Both the position numbers and the translations under genes were made by a program. From the NCBI GenBank assembly GCA_019639235.1, contig JAHBSG010000015.1:36912-100911 (forward strand): a stretch of 64,000 nucleotides of DNA, read 5' to 3'. The DNA is from Acidobacteriota bacterium (GTDB lineage Bacteria; Acidobacteriota; Blastocatellia; Pyrinomonadales; Pyrinomonadaceae). Below, in pieces: positions 20,266 to 27,804 of this stretch. Positions within the stretch are counted from its first letter, which is position 1. Each line of letters opens with the position of its first letter. A model generated the notes under the pieces. The model did not search any database, was not told the origin of the DNA, and saw nothing but the letters and a program-made list of their open reading frames with translations.

Positions 20266-22152
20266 ATGAAGATGTTCCGGTCGTTAGGTGCCTTAGCTGT
20301 TGTTTTTATACTGATTTCTGCCGGGCAGGCGGCCGTCCGCACGTGGGACGGCGGCGGTGCCGATGCTAACTGGACAACGGCGGCCAATTGGGTAGGCGAT
20401 GTTGCTCCCGTCGCAAACGATGACCTTGTATTTCCGGCAACTTCAGCCCAGTTTGCGACCAACAACAACTTCACGTTGCTTACCAACTTCCGCTCCATCA
20501 CGGTCGAAGGCGGCTCCTACACCATTGGAGGAAATCTCTTTCGTCTCTCCGCGGGCCTAACGGTCCAGAGCGGCACGCTTACCGTCAACACCGCGATCAC
20601 GCTCAACGGGGCTCAGGTATTCAGTTCCGGTACGGCCGGGACGATCACCCTTCTTGGGCTGAGCGTCGGCAGTTCGCAGCTCACCATCGAAGGCGATGGC
20701 ATCACCGGCATCGGCCTGATATCGGGCTCTGGAGGTGTTGTAAAGAATGGAGTTGGTGCGGCTGCGATCATTGCCGCCTCCGGCTTTAGCGGCCCGCTTG
20801 CACTGAACAACGGCATTTTCGTGATAGATGCCAACATACCGAATTCCGCAGTGACGGTGAACAGCAACCTCTCAACCGGTGGACAAGATATAAGCGGGCT
20901 TGGCGGCACGGGCACGGTCGGCCCGGTCAACGTTATAGAGGGCATCGTAAGTGCCGGTTCGCTTACATCGCCGACCGGCGTTCTAAATGTTTCCGGCGGG
21001 CTAACGCTCAGTGCAAATGGCGCGTTTGCCGCAAAGCTTGGCGGCACAACGCCCGGAACCGGCCACGACCGGCTGAATGTGACCGGCTCAGTGAACCTGA
21101 ACAATTCCCTCATCGCCCCGATCCCGTGGAACAATTTCGTTCCGGCGATCGGCGACACGTTCGTCATTCTCACTAATGACGGCTCGGACGCGATCAACGG
21201 GACATTCTTAAACTTGCCCGAAGGCTCCGTTTTTGCCGGGCCGCTCAACACGGCATTTCGCATTTCGTATATCGCCGGCGACGGCAATGACATCGCCATA
21301 ACCCGCGTGCCCAATGCCGATTTCGACTTTGACGGCGACGGACGGTCGGATGTCGGAACCTTTGACGGAACGATCTGGAACATTCTCCAAAGCGGCTCGG
21401 GTACGGCCGCGACCACGCAGTTCGGCGTTTCGACCGACCTGATATCGCCCGCCGATTTTGACGGGGACAACCGTGCAGATATCGCCGTCTTCAGGCCGGA
21501 AAATGGCTTTTGGTACGTTCTGAATTCCGCGACATCGACGGTTGAATTCACCCAGTTCGGTGCCACCGGCGACATCCCGGTACCGAACGACATGGACGGT
21601 GACGGGCGTGCCGACAAGGTCGTTTTTCGGCCCTCGAATGGCGTTTGGTATCAACTGCGATCTCTTGGCGGTCAGTTCACAGCAGTTCAGTTCGGACAAG
21701 ATGGTGACGTGCCACAGGTTGCGGATATCGACGGCGATGGTTTTGGCGATCCCTCGGTTTTCCGCCCGGCCGACGGAACCTGGCATTTCCTGCGAAGCAC
21801 TAATTCGGGCTACACCGCATTCCCGTTCGGGCAATCCGGTGACAAGCCCGTGATGGCAGATTTCAATGGTGATGGACTGACCGACGTCGGCATATTCCGA
21901 GCTACCGAGGACTCGTCACAGCCTGACTTCTATACCCTCACTTCGGGTACTTTTATTTTCAGCGGTGTGTCGTGGGGCTCGCCGGGAGATGTTCCGGTCG
22001 TTGCAGATTATGACGGCGATGGGCGTGCCGACTTCGGCGTATTTCGCCCGTCTGACGGCACTTGGTACTTGCTCCGTTCGACCGCCGGATTTGCGGCTGT
22101 GCCTTTCGGTTCTTCCGGCGACCGCCCGCTGCCGGCGGCCTACGTGCGTTAG
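20266..22152 (+). CDS. Secreted protein: autotransporter-like passenger plus FG-GAP/VCBS-type repeats
   Basis: From the ATG at 20266 (628 aa) there is a signal peptide ending at AGQAA. Residues about 25-350 are Gly/Thr/Ser/Asn-rich and carry beta-helix-like segments typical of autotransporter-associated repeats (TVQSGTLTVN, LNVSGGLTL). Residues about 355-625 hold about six to seven repeats of DxDGDGRxDxxxFRPxxGxWYxLxS followed by FGxxGDxPVxxD, the calcium-binding FG-GAP/VCBS pattern common in Blastocatellia. It is probably extracellular. No membrane beta-barrel or sorting domain is evident, so the surface attachment route is unclear. Confidence 0.85.
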   Translation: MKMFRSLGALAVVFILISAGQAAVRTWDGGGADANWTTAANWVGDVAPVANDDLVFPATSAQFATNNNFTLLTNFRSITVEGGSYTIGGNLFRLSAGLTVQSGTLTVNTAITLNGAQVFSSGTAGTITLLGLSVGSSQLTIEGDGITGIGLISGSGGVVKNGVGAAAIIAASGFSGPLALNNGIFVIDANIPNSAVTVNSNLSTGGQDISGLGGTGTVGPVNVIEGIVSAGSLTSPTGVLNVSGGLTLSANGAFAAKLGGTTPGTGHDRLNVTGSVNLNNSLIAPIPWNNFVPAIGDTFVILTNDGSDAINGTFLNLPEGSVFAGPLNTAFRISYIAGDGNDIAITRVPNADFDFDGDGRSDVGTFDGTIWNILQSGSGTAATTQFGVSTDLISPADFDGDNRADIAVFRPENGFWYVLNSATSTVEFTQFGATGDIPVPNDMDGDGRADKVVFRPSNGVWYQLRSLGGQFTAVQFGQDGDVPQVADIDGDGFGDPSVFRPADGTWHFLRSTNSGYTAFPFGQSGDKPVMADFNGDGLTDVGIFRATEDSSQPDFYTLTSGTFIFSGVSWGSPGDVPVVADYDGDGRADFGVFRPSDGTWYLLRSTAGFAAVPFGSSGDRPLPAAYVR

Positions 22153-22153
22153 G

Positions 22154-22918
22154 CTATTTCAGGACGTTCAGCATCTCCGCGTGGATCGTTCCATTGCTCG
22201 CGACGATCGGCGGCGTGTAGATGCTAAACGGCGACCCGTCGTAGTAACTGACCGTCCCGCCGGCCTCCTCTATCAGCAGCTTTCCGGCCGCCACATCCCA
22301 CGGGTTTAAGCCTTCCTCCCAAAACCCGTCGAACCTTCCGCATGCAACGTATGCAAGATCGATCGCTGCCGAACCATCGCGGCGAACTCCGCGCGATGTC
22401 AGTAAAAACTCGGTGAGGTGCCGGGCAAACTTCTCGCGGTGCTTGATGTCGTACGGGAAGCCGGTAACAAGCAACGCATTCCCAAGCTCGTCGGTCCTCG
22501 AAACCCGGATCGGCTTCCCGTTGAGTGTCGCTCCGCGGCCCTTTTCGGCCGTGAAAAGCTCGTCGCGGGTCGGGTCGTAGGTCACCCCGAGCACGATCTC
22601 GCCTTCGTGTTCAAGGGCGATCGTCACACAAAAGCACGGATAGCCGTGGGCGTAGTTCGTCGTCCCGTCGAGCGGGTCGATGATCCACTTGTGCCCGCCA
22701 TCCTCACCTGTGACGACAGCGTTTCCTGCTTCTTCGGCCAGGATCGCGTGACGCGGAAAATGCGACTTGATCCGTTCGACGATTAGCGCCTCCGAGGCAA
22801 GATCTGCTTCCGTAACAAGATTGATGTCGCCCTTTTTCGTGACGCTCTCAATTCGTCCGAACTTCTCAAGTAAAACACGCCCGGCATCCCGGGCGGTTTC
22901 GATAGCAAAATTGAGCAT
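22154..22918 (-). CDS. Inositol monophosphatase family protein (SuhB-like)
   Basis: 254 aa, Mg-dependent phosphatase of the inositol monophosphatase family. The metal site is intact: LAEEAG (E-E), WIIDPLDGTTNYAHG (DPLDGT), and the C-terminal WDVAAGKLLIEEAGG. The substrate may be inositol-1-phosphate, histidinol phosphate or another sugar phosphate, and cannot be decided from sequence. It is the last gene of a four-gene minus-strand operon and ends 1 bp from the convergent repeat protein. Confidence 0.93.
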   Translation of the reverse strand: MLNFAIETARDAGRVLLEKFGRIESVTKKGDINLVTEADLASEALIVERIKSHFPRHAILAEEAGNAVVTGEDGGHKWIIDPLDGTTNYAHGYPCFCVTIALEHEGEIVLGVTYDPTRDELFTAEKGRGATLNGKPIRVSRTDELGNALLVTGFPYDIKHREKFARHLTEFLLTSRGVRRDGSAAIDLAYVACGRFDGFWEEGLNPWDVAAGKLLIEEAGGTVSYYDGSPFSIYTPPIVASNGTIHAEMLNVLK

Positions 22919-22927
22919 AAAAATATT

Positions 22928-23383
22928 TCAGCGGAAATAGATGTCCACGTAGTCGGTCACGCCGTCGCACGGGTTCTGCATTTCCTGCAAACGCCAATAT
23001 TTCCTCGTGCCCGTGACCCGAAAAGTGAACGTGCCCTCGCGGACGCACGGCTCGCCGTTGTTGATGTGGCTGACCTGAGTCGTGATCGTTCCGTTCATCG
23101 TGAATTCGCGGGCCTTTATCGTCTCGATCTCACCGATGATGGTCACAAAGTCTGTGTTGCCGCGGCCCTTTTGTTCCCCTTTGATCGAATAAAGGCCACG
23201 CCGAAGCGTCACATTCGCCGACCCAAAGTAATCCCAGCTTATCCACTGGAGGGAGAACAAATGCCTGCCGAGCAGCCGCCGGGCCGCGGCCCGGTCCTGA
23301 ACCTCGGTCCGCGGCTGGGCAAATGCCTCCGCAGTTCCGAACAACAGTAACGCCAATGCAAAGATCGCTAGTTTCGTTTTCAT
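22928..23383 (-). CDS. Hypothetical secreted protein, 151 aa
   Basis: Unknown family. The N-terminal signal peptide (hydrophobic core LAIFALALLLFG, cleavage near AFA-QP) suggests export to the periplasm. The mature domain of about 125 residues looks like an all-beta fold with two Cys (one in EPCVREGTF, one in QNPCDGV) that could form a disulfide. It is tightly spaced (9 bp and 4 bp) between the phosphatase and esterase genes, so it is co-transcribed with them. Confidence 0.8.
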   Translation of the reverse strand: MKTKLAIFALALLLFGTAEAFAQPRTEVQDRAAARRLLGRHLFSLQWISWDYFGSANVTLRRGLYSIKGEQKGRGNTDFVTIIGEIETIKAREFTMNGTITTQVSHINNGEPCVREGTFTFRVTGTRKYWRLQEMQNPCDGVTDYVDIYFR

Positions 23384-23387
23384 ATTT

Positions 23388-24284
23388 TTACTTTGTGGTC
23401 AAAAAACCTTCAGCAACCCGCAGAAATTCGCGGACCTGCTTATCCCAATAGGGCCAGTTGTGGGCACCGGGAAGCTGCCGATACTCGTGCGGTACCTTCT
23501 TCTCCGCAAGCAGGGCAACAAAATCGCGGTTGTTCTGGATCAAGAAATCCTCGTTGCCGCAATCCACGTAGATAAAGGGCATCGCCTTGACCTTTTCCGG
23601 CGTGGCCTCGCGAACCATTTTGAATATGTCGTTCGCTGCCCGCGTTTCGCTGTCCGCCGGCCCGAAGACCTCGGCGATCGACCGGATCGAGGCCGTGCTT
23701 CGGCCATCGGCACTTATCGAAGCGGCACCCAACGCTCCGCTGAAGCTTCCGGCAAGCGAGAACATCTCAGGATATTTCAACCCGAACTTTAGGGCACCGT
23801 ACCCGCCCATTGAAAGCCCGGCGATGGCTCGTCCGCTTCGCGTCCCGATGGCTCGATATTTCTTCTCAACCTCAGGGATCAATTCCTTAATTATGTAGCT
23901 TTCGTATTTCTCTTCGGGCTTCGTGTAGCTGTCCGTATACCAGCCGTTGGCACCTTCGGGCGTGACGATAATGAATTCATGCCCCTCTGCATATGCCGGG
24001 AGCTTGGTCAGGTCAGTCCAGTTCCGGAAACGCCCCGTCAGCCCGTGAAGAAGATAGATGACCGGATACTTCCTGCCCTTCTCGGCCGAGTAGCTCTTCG
24101 GCAGCACGACACGATACGGCATCGGCCGCGTCATCAATTTGCTGTCAAGTTCGTGATCCGAAACATTTGCCGGCAGCGGTGCCGGGGCCGGCGACTGCGA
24201 CAAAATGCCGTGGTGCAAGCCAAAAAGTCCGACGCACACTAACAGCAGCCGGAATAGGGACTTGTTAAATGATCGTTTGTTCAT
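23388..24284 (-). CDS. Secreted esterase (esterase D/antigen 85-like alpha/beta hydrolase)
   Basis: 298 aa with a signal peptide (LFRLLLVCVGLFG, cleavage near LSQS). The PF00756-type core shows YPVIYLLHGLTG, the nucleophile elbow GLSMGGYGA, a candidate acidic residue in VDCGNEDFL and the catalytic histidine in GAHNW. Related enzymes include feruloyl esterases and S-formylglutathione hydrolase-like proteins; a secreted location favours a carbohydrate or xenobiotic ester, by inference. It lies in the four-gene operon that starts with the DUF2270 gene. Confidence 0.9.
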   Translation of the reverse strand: MNKRSFNKSLFRLLLVCVGLFGLHHGILSQSPAPAPLPANVSDHELDSKLMTRPMPYRVVLPKSYSAEKGRKYPVIYLLHGLTGRFRNWTDLTKLPAYAEGHEFIIVTPEGANGWYTDSYTKPEEKYESYIIKELIPEVEKKYRAIGTRSGRAIAGLSMGGYGALKFGLKYPEMFSLAGSFSGALGAASISADGRSTASIRSIAEVFGPADSETRAANDIFKMVREATPEKVKAMPFIYVDCGNEDFLIQNNRDFVALLAEKKVPHEYRQLPGAHNWPYWDKQVREFLRVAEGFLTTK

Positions 24285-24290
24285 TTCGTA

Positions 24291-25229
24291 TTACGAGTCT
24301 GATCGGTGAATTGAACGCATCCGCTGCCGCGCCTTCTTTGACCGGCGAAGCGTGCCGCCGCGGCCGCGGAAAGGCCCGCCGGCCCAGTCCGAAACCTGCT
24401 TTAGCGGGTGCCATTCAAAGTTCTCGAGCGGCAGCACTTCGGATGATGCGTCGCGGAGACGAAGCGTGCTGAACGCGACAAAAAATATCGTGAAATTAAA
24501 GATCGCACCGATCGCGATCACAACCCAGCCCGGAGCAAGTCCGACCGTTGCCCGATTGAAAAAGAGGTCCCAAAACCGCTCACGGTCGGCCGGTGACGTC
24601 GTCGGGATCGGCGACGGGTGCAGATAGACCTTCAACGCCCACGAAAGTGCGAGAAGGATAAAGATCCAAAGATAGTTTGCCCTTAGCCGCCGGCCCAGAG
24701 CTTCCCAGATGCTGATCGTAAAGTGCGGCGAAAGAAGGTCCGCCGAAATGTGATCCGCCCATTCCTTGTCCGGCGGTATCGTCCGTTGCGAGAGCATCGG
24801 TGCAAAATATCCCGTCTCAAGCACCCGCACGCGGTTTGCCCAAACCTCGTAGTAGCGATACCGCCTCGCCTCCATGAACAAAAAGATGGAAACAAGAATA
24901 GTGTTTATCGGTATCGCAAAATGCGGGTTGTCCGGCGAACTGAAAACGAATGAAAGCGTTGCACCCGCCGTGATGACCGCCCAGTTCGTCGTCGCGTCCA
25001 GCCGGTTCCGCCAGATATTCGACCGCGCGACTTCGCCGCGATAGAAGTGCACCATCGCGGTATTGAATTCCGATAGGGACAGCTTTTGCGGGACCTGGAC
25101 AGGTGAGGTCTGCTTTTTTAAGTTCCGCTTCCGAACCTCCTCGGCAAGTGCCTTGAATGATTCAGGAAGCGAACTCGTGTGAATATCTTCTTCGGTCCGT
25201 GGGGCACCGAACCGAATTTCTTCGTTCAT
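24291..25229 (-). CDS. DUF2270 family membrane protein
   Basis: 312 aa, matching DUF2270: a soluble N-terminus, then the hallmark FNTAMVHFYRGEVARSNIWR segment, two closely spaced transmembrane helices (about 82-100 and 108-125), an EARRYRYYEVWANRVRVLE block, and two more helices around 185-205 and 235-255. The C-terminus is strongly basic. Function unknown. It is the first gene of the operon with the esterase, secreted protein and inositol-phosphatase-like genes; the 150-bp gap to divergent tadA should carry both promoters. Confidence 0.88.
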   Translation of the reverse strand: MNEEIRFGAPRTEEDIHTSSLPESFKALAEEVRKRNLKKQTSPVQVPQKLSLSEFNTAMVHFYRGEVARSNIWRNRLDATTNWAVITAGATLSFVFSSPDNPHFAIPINTILVSIFLFMEARRYRYYEVWANRVRVLETGYFAPMLSQRTIPPDKEWADHISADLLSPHFTISIWEALGRRLRANYLWIFILLALSWALKVYLHPSPIPTTSPADRERFWDLFFNRATVGLAPGWVVIAIGAIFNFTIFFVAFSTLRLRDASSEVLPLENFEWHPLKQVSDWAGGPFRGRGGTLRRSKKARQRMRSIHRSDS

Positions 25230-25380
25230 ACTTCGAGATCGAGCCTCAAAATTAGCGGGCGGAGAGCGAATCCATCCTTAAGATTATTCTCAAACTACTT
25301 TGGATGCAAGGATTTCGGGCAGAACCGGCCTCGCCCCGCCATTTTGGCAGGACCGCTTGCGGGGTTTAGAATCTCACTCG

Positions 25381-25845
25381 ATGTCATTGGACGACGAACA
25401 CTGGATGGGAATTGCCCTTGAGCAGGCTCGCGTTGCAGCGGCCATCGACGAGGTCCCGGTCGGAGCGTGTGTCGTTTCCGCCGAGGGCGAACTTCTCGCG
25501 GCCGCCTCTAACCGCACGATAATCGACAATGATCCTACCGCCCACGCCGAAGTGCTAACAATCCGTGCCGCGGCCGAGCGGCTCGGCAACTATCGCCTGA
25601 CCGGGACGACGCTCTACACGACCATCGAACCCTGTGCGATGTGTGCCGGAACCTTGGTCAATGCCCGCATTCGCCGGCTCGTTTTCGGTGCCCCGGATGA
25701 GCGGTACGGAGCCGTGGTCACACACTTCGGGTTGTGTGACAGCCCGCTGCTCAACCATCGGCTTGAGATCACGGCCGGAGTGCTGCTCGAAGAATGCCGT
25801 TCGCTGATGAAGGAATTTTTCAGGAAAAAACGGCTTTCCACTTGA
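25381..25845 (+). CDS. tadA: tRNA-specific adenosine deaminase
   Basis: 154 aa; converts the wobble adenosine of tRNA-Arg(ACG) to inosine. The zinc site is intact: HAE (H and the proton-shuttling E) and PCAMCAG, spaced as in TadA/CDA enzymes. EVPVGACVV precedes it and NPLL/SPLLNHRLEI follows. The ATG at 25381 gives the normal length; an upstream open extension is not conserved. The stop codon overlaps the -35 box of the downstream tRNA-Ser promoter. Confidence 0.94.
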   Translation: MSLDDEHWMGIALEQARVAAAIDEVPVGACVVSAEGELLAAASNRTIIDNDPTAHAEVLTIRAAAERLGNYRLTGTTLYTTIEPCAMCAGTLVNARIRRLVFGAPDERYGAVVTHFGLCDSPLLNHRLEITAGVLLEECRSLMKEFFRKKRLST

Positions 25846-25871
25846 TATTTTTTCGGCTTGCCACGTATTAT
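25842..25871 (+). promoter_or_regulatory. Promoter of tRNA-Ser(CGA)
   Basis: TTGATA and TATTAT boxes separated by 18 bp, with the mature tRNA 5' end 12 bases after the -10 box. The -35 box overlaps the tadA stop codon. Confidence 0.6.
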
Positions 25872-25882
25872 TAGAAGTTCGC

Positions 25883-25972
<90 letters not shown>

Positions 25973-26129
25973 CAGTTCTTTTTCAGGGTTCTTAACGTTC
26001 GGATTTTCCTACACGGGTTCGTCCATGCCGGATCGCTGGTCAAGGATCTGGATTTTTGAAAACTTGCTTTACCGTTCGAACTCGGCCAGACATTATCACT
26101 TTCACTGACATTCAATTGGAGGAATTGGT

Positions 26130-26978
26130 ATGCCTATTAGCAAGAGGTTGGCTGCTGAGTTCATCGGGACTCTTTGGCTCGTTCTTGGCGGATGCGGAAG
26201 TGCGGTCCTCGCGACCAACTACCCGAATCTCGGGATCGGCTTTGCCGGGGTTTCGCTCGCCTTTGGCCTTACGGTCTTGACCGGAGCTTATGCGCTCGGC
26301 CACATTTCCGGTGCACATTTCAACCCGGCCGTTTCGATCGGCCTCTGGGCCGGAAAGCGGTTCCCGGCGAATGAGCTTTTGCCGTATATCGTCGCCCAGG
26401 TACTTGGTGCTTTGGCGGGTGCCGGAATTCTTTTCCTGATCGCCACAGGCAAGGACGGCTTCTCGGCGGTGGCCGGCGGTTTTGCATCGAATGGCTTCGG
26501 GGCAAATTCACTCGGTTCGCCGGGCGGATACGCAGCACACGCGGCGTTCGTCTCCGAAGTGGTAATGACGTTCTTTTTCGTCGTTGTGATCCTCGGGGTT
26601 ACGAGCAAATGGGCACCGAAGGGCTTCGCCCCGCTTGCGATCGGGCTTTGCCTGACCTTGATACACTTGATCTCGATCCCGGTCACGAACACCTCGGTTA
26701 ACCCGGCACGGAGCACCGGCCCGGCCTTGATCGTCGCCTTTCAGGGCGGAAGCTGGGCGGTCGAACAACTCTGGATGTTCTGGGTCGCACCGATCCTTGG
26801 TGCCGCGATCGCCGGATTTTTCTACCTCTGGCTCTCGGGTGAGGACGGAGGGCCGGCCGCTAAACAGACAAGCGCAGATGCCGACGGAGACGCAGGAACC
26901 CATCATTCAGATGATGACAACGGCGATGCGGGCTCCGATGGCGGAGACGGCGGCGGTGGTGATGGCGGCGGAGATTAG
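26130..26978 (+). CDS. Aquaporin (MIP family, AqpZ-like)
   Basis: 282-aa water/glycerol channel of the inner membrane. Six transmembrane helices and both NPA boxes are visible (GAHFNPAVS and TSVNPARS), the second followed by the selectivity-filter R. The [15 protein letters not shown] start is typical of AqpZ. The start has an excellent AGGAGG-type site (GGAGGAATTGGT). Unusual is a tail of about 45 residues after helix six, rich in Asp, Gly and Ser, which normal AqpZ proteins of about 230 aa lack. It sits between two tRNA-Ser genes. Confidence 0.94.
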   Translation: MPISKRLAAEFIGTLWLVLGGCGSAVLATNYPNLGIGFAGVSLAFGLTVLTGAYALGHISGAHFNPAVSIGLWAGKRFPANELLPYIVAQVLGALAGAGILFLIATGKDGFSAVAGGFASNGFGANSLGSPGGYAAHAAFVSEVVMTFFFVVVILGVTSKWAPKGFAPLAIGLCLTLIHLISIPVTNTSVNPARSTGPALIVAFQGGSWAVEQLWMFWVAPILGAAIAGFFYLWLSGEDGGPAAKQTSADADGDAGTHHSDDDNGDAGSDGGDGGGGDGGGD

Positions 26979-27026
26979 GCATCCGCGATTTTATTTCTTG
27001 GTTTCTTTGACAATTTAGGTTAGTGC

Positions 27027-27116
27027 GGAAAGGTGCAGGAGTGGCTGAACTGGCAGCATTGGAAATGCTGTGAGCTCGAAAGGGTTCCGTGGGTTCGAAT
27101 CCCACCCTTTCCGCCA
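27027..27116 (+). tRNA. tRNA-Ser (GGA)
   Basis: 90-nt class II tRNA. GGAAAGG pairs with CCTTTCC, followed by G and an encoded CCA. The anticodon loop is TTGGAAA (anticodon GGA) on a CAGCA/TGCTG stem, with a long variable arm. Reads UCC/UCU. A heptad repeat starts immediately after its 3' end. Confidence 0.95.
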
Positions 27117-27117
27117 G

Positions 27118-27188
27118 AAATAAAGGCGAAAGGCGAAAGGATAAAGGAGAAAGTAAACCTCATTATTCCGCCTTTCGCCTCTTTTGTT
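27118..27188. repeat. AAAGGAT/AAAGGCG-family heptad element, left copy
   Basis: Tandem GGCGAAA/GGATAAA/GGAGAAA heptads, then an inverted arm of CGCCTTT words. Contains AAAGGCGAAAGGATAAAGG at 27129-27147, whose exact reverse complement is at 27560-27578 on the other side of the four-helix-bundle gene. Confidence 0.85.
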
Positions 27189-27193
27189 TATGT

Positions 27194-27544
27194 ATGGCTG
27201 AAAATCTAAAGATCAGGACAAAGGATTTCGCAGTAAGAGTTATAAAACTTTACGGAAGTCTGCCCGCAACGGTCGAAGCGCAAGTGATCGGCAAACAGAT
27301 CTTGCGCTCTGGAACATCTGTTGGAGCTCATTACAGAGAAGCTCAACACGCAAAATCGGATGCCGATTTCATAAGCAAGATCGAAGGTGCTCTACAGGAA
27401 CTTGAAGAAACGACCTACTGGCTGGAACTGCTTGAGGAAATTGAGGTCTTTGAAAAGGCGAAGATCGCTCCGCTGCAATCGGAAACAAAGGAGCTAACCG
27501 CAATCTTCGTTTCAATAGCCAAGAAAGTAAAATCTAGGCGGTAA
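27194..27544 (+). CDS. Four-helix-bundle protein (S23 / 23S rRNA intervening-sequence protein family)
   Basis: 116 aa from the ATG at 27194; longer readings would translate the tRNA and the repeat. The family pattern is clear: DFAVRVIKLYGSLP, then IGKQILRSGTSVGAHYREAQHAKSDADFISKIEGALQELEETTYWLELL. Relatives are found inside 23S rRNA intervening sequences, and the Avd accessory proteins of diversity-generating retroelements share the fold; the role of free-standing copies is unknown. It is bracketed by 19-bp perfect inverted repeats of the AAAGGAT family and lies between tRNA-Ser and SRP RNA. That layout resembles a small insertion unit. No reverse transcriptase or transposase is present. Confidence 0.88.
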   Translation: MAENLKIRTKDFAVRVIKLYGSLPATVEAQVIGKQILRSGTSVGAHYREAQHAKSDADFISKIEGALQELEETTYWLELLEEIEVFEKAKIAPLQSETKELTAIFVSIAKKVKSRR

Positions 27545-27555
27545 TTTTCGAACAC

Positions 27556-27594
27556 CTCGCCTTTATCCTTTCGCCTTTATCCTTTATCCTTTTA
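27556..27594. repeat. CCTTTAT/CGCCTTT heptad element, right copy
   Basis: Five CTTTATC/CTTTCGC heptads. The block at 27561-27592 is repeated identically (32 bp, same orientation) at 27765-27796, so the SRP RNA gene lies between direct repeats. Its first 19 bases are inverted relative to 27129-27147. Confidence 0.85.
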
Positions 27595-27597
27595 TTT

Positions 27598-27697
27598 GGC
27601 TCCAGGCTCCGCACAAGGGCTGTGGTGTGAACTCCGCTAGGCGAGGAATCGAGCAACGGTAGCATTTTCACCCTGTGTTGCGGTTAAGTCTGGGGCC
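27598..27697 (+). ncRNA. ffs: Small SRP RNA (4.5S-like)
   Basis: About 100 nt. The ends pair (GGCTCCAGGCT with AGTCTGGGGCC), an inner stem pairs CCGCACAAGGG with CCCTGTGTTGCGG, and the apex has the SRP domain IV pattern: a CGA-GGAA-TCG tetraloop hairpin followed by GAGCAACGG, aligning base for base with the canonical GGAA/AGCAGCGG arrangement. Position directly before dnaX is a common place for ffs. Ends are estimated from pairing. Confidence 0.8.
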
Positions 27698-27764
27698 ATT
27701 TGTCTTTATGGGGCGGCCGTCGGCTCCCACTCTTTCGCAACATGCTCCTTTTGGTCGGGGGACA

Positions 27765-27796
27765 CTTTATCCTTTCGCCTTTATCCTTTATCCTTT
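27765..27796. repeat. CCTTTAT/CGCCTTT heptad element, third copy
   Basis: Exact 32-bp direct repeat of 27561-27592, ending eight bases before the dnaX start codon, where the ribosome binding site would be expected. Confidence 0.85.
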
Positions 27797-27804
27797 AGCT
27801 ACCG

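Noticed and set aside
27001..27026. TTGACA promoter for tRNA-Ser(GGA)
   Set aside because: A TTGACA is present at 27006, but a -10 box at normal spacing would fall inside the tRNA.
27089..27193. N-terminal extension of the four-helix-bundle protein
   Set aside because: It would translate the 3' end of tRNA-Ser and the repeat; the family starts near the ATG at 27194.
27118..27594. Diversity-generating retroelement
   Set aside because: The four-helix-bundle protein is Avd-like in fold, but there is no reverse transcriptase, template repeat or variable repeat in the window.
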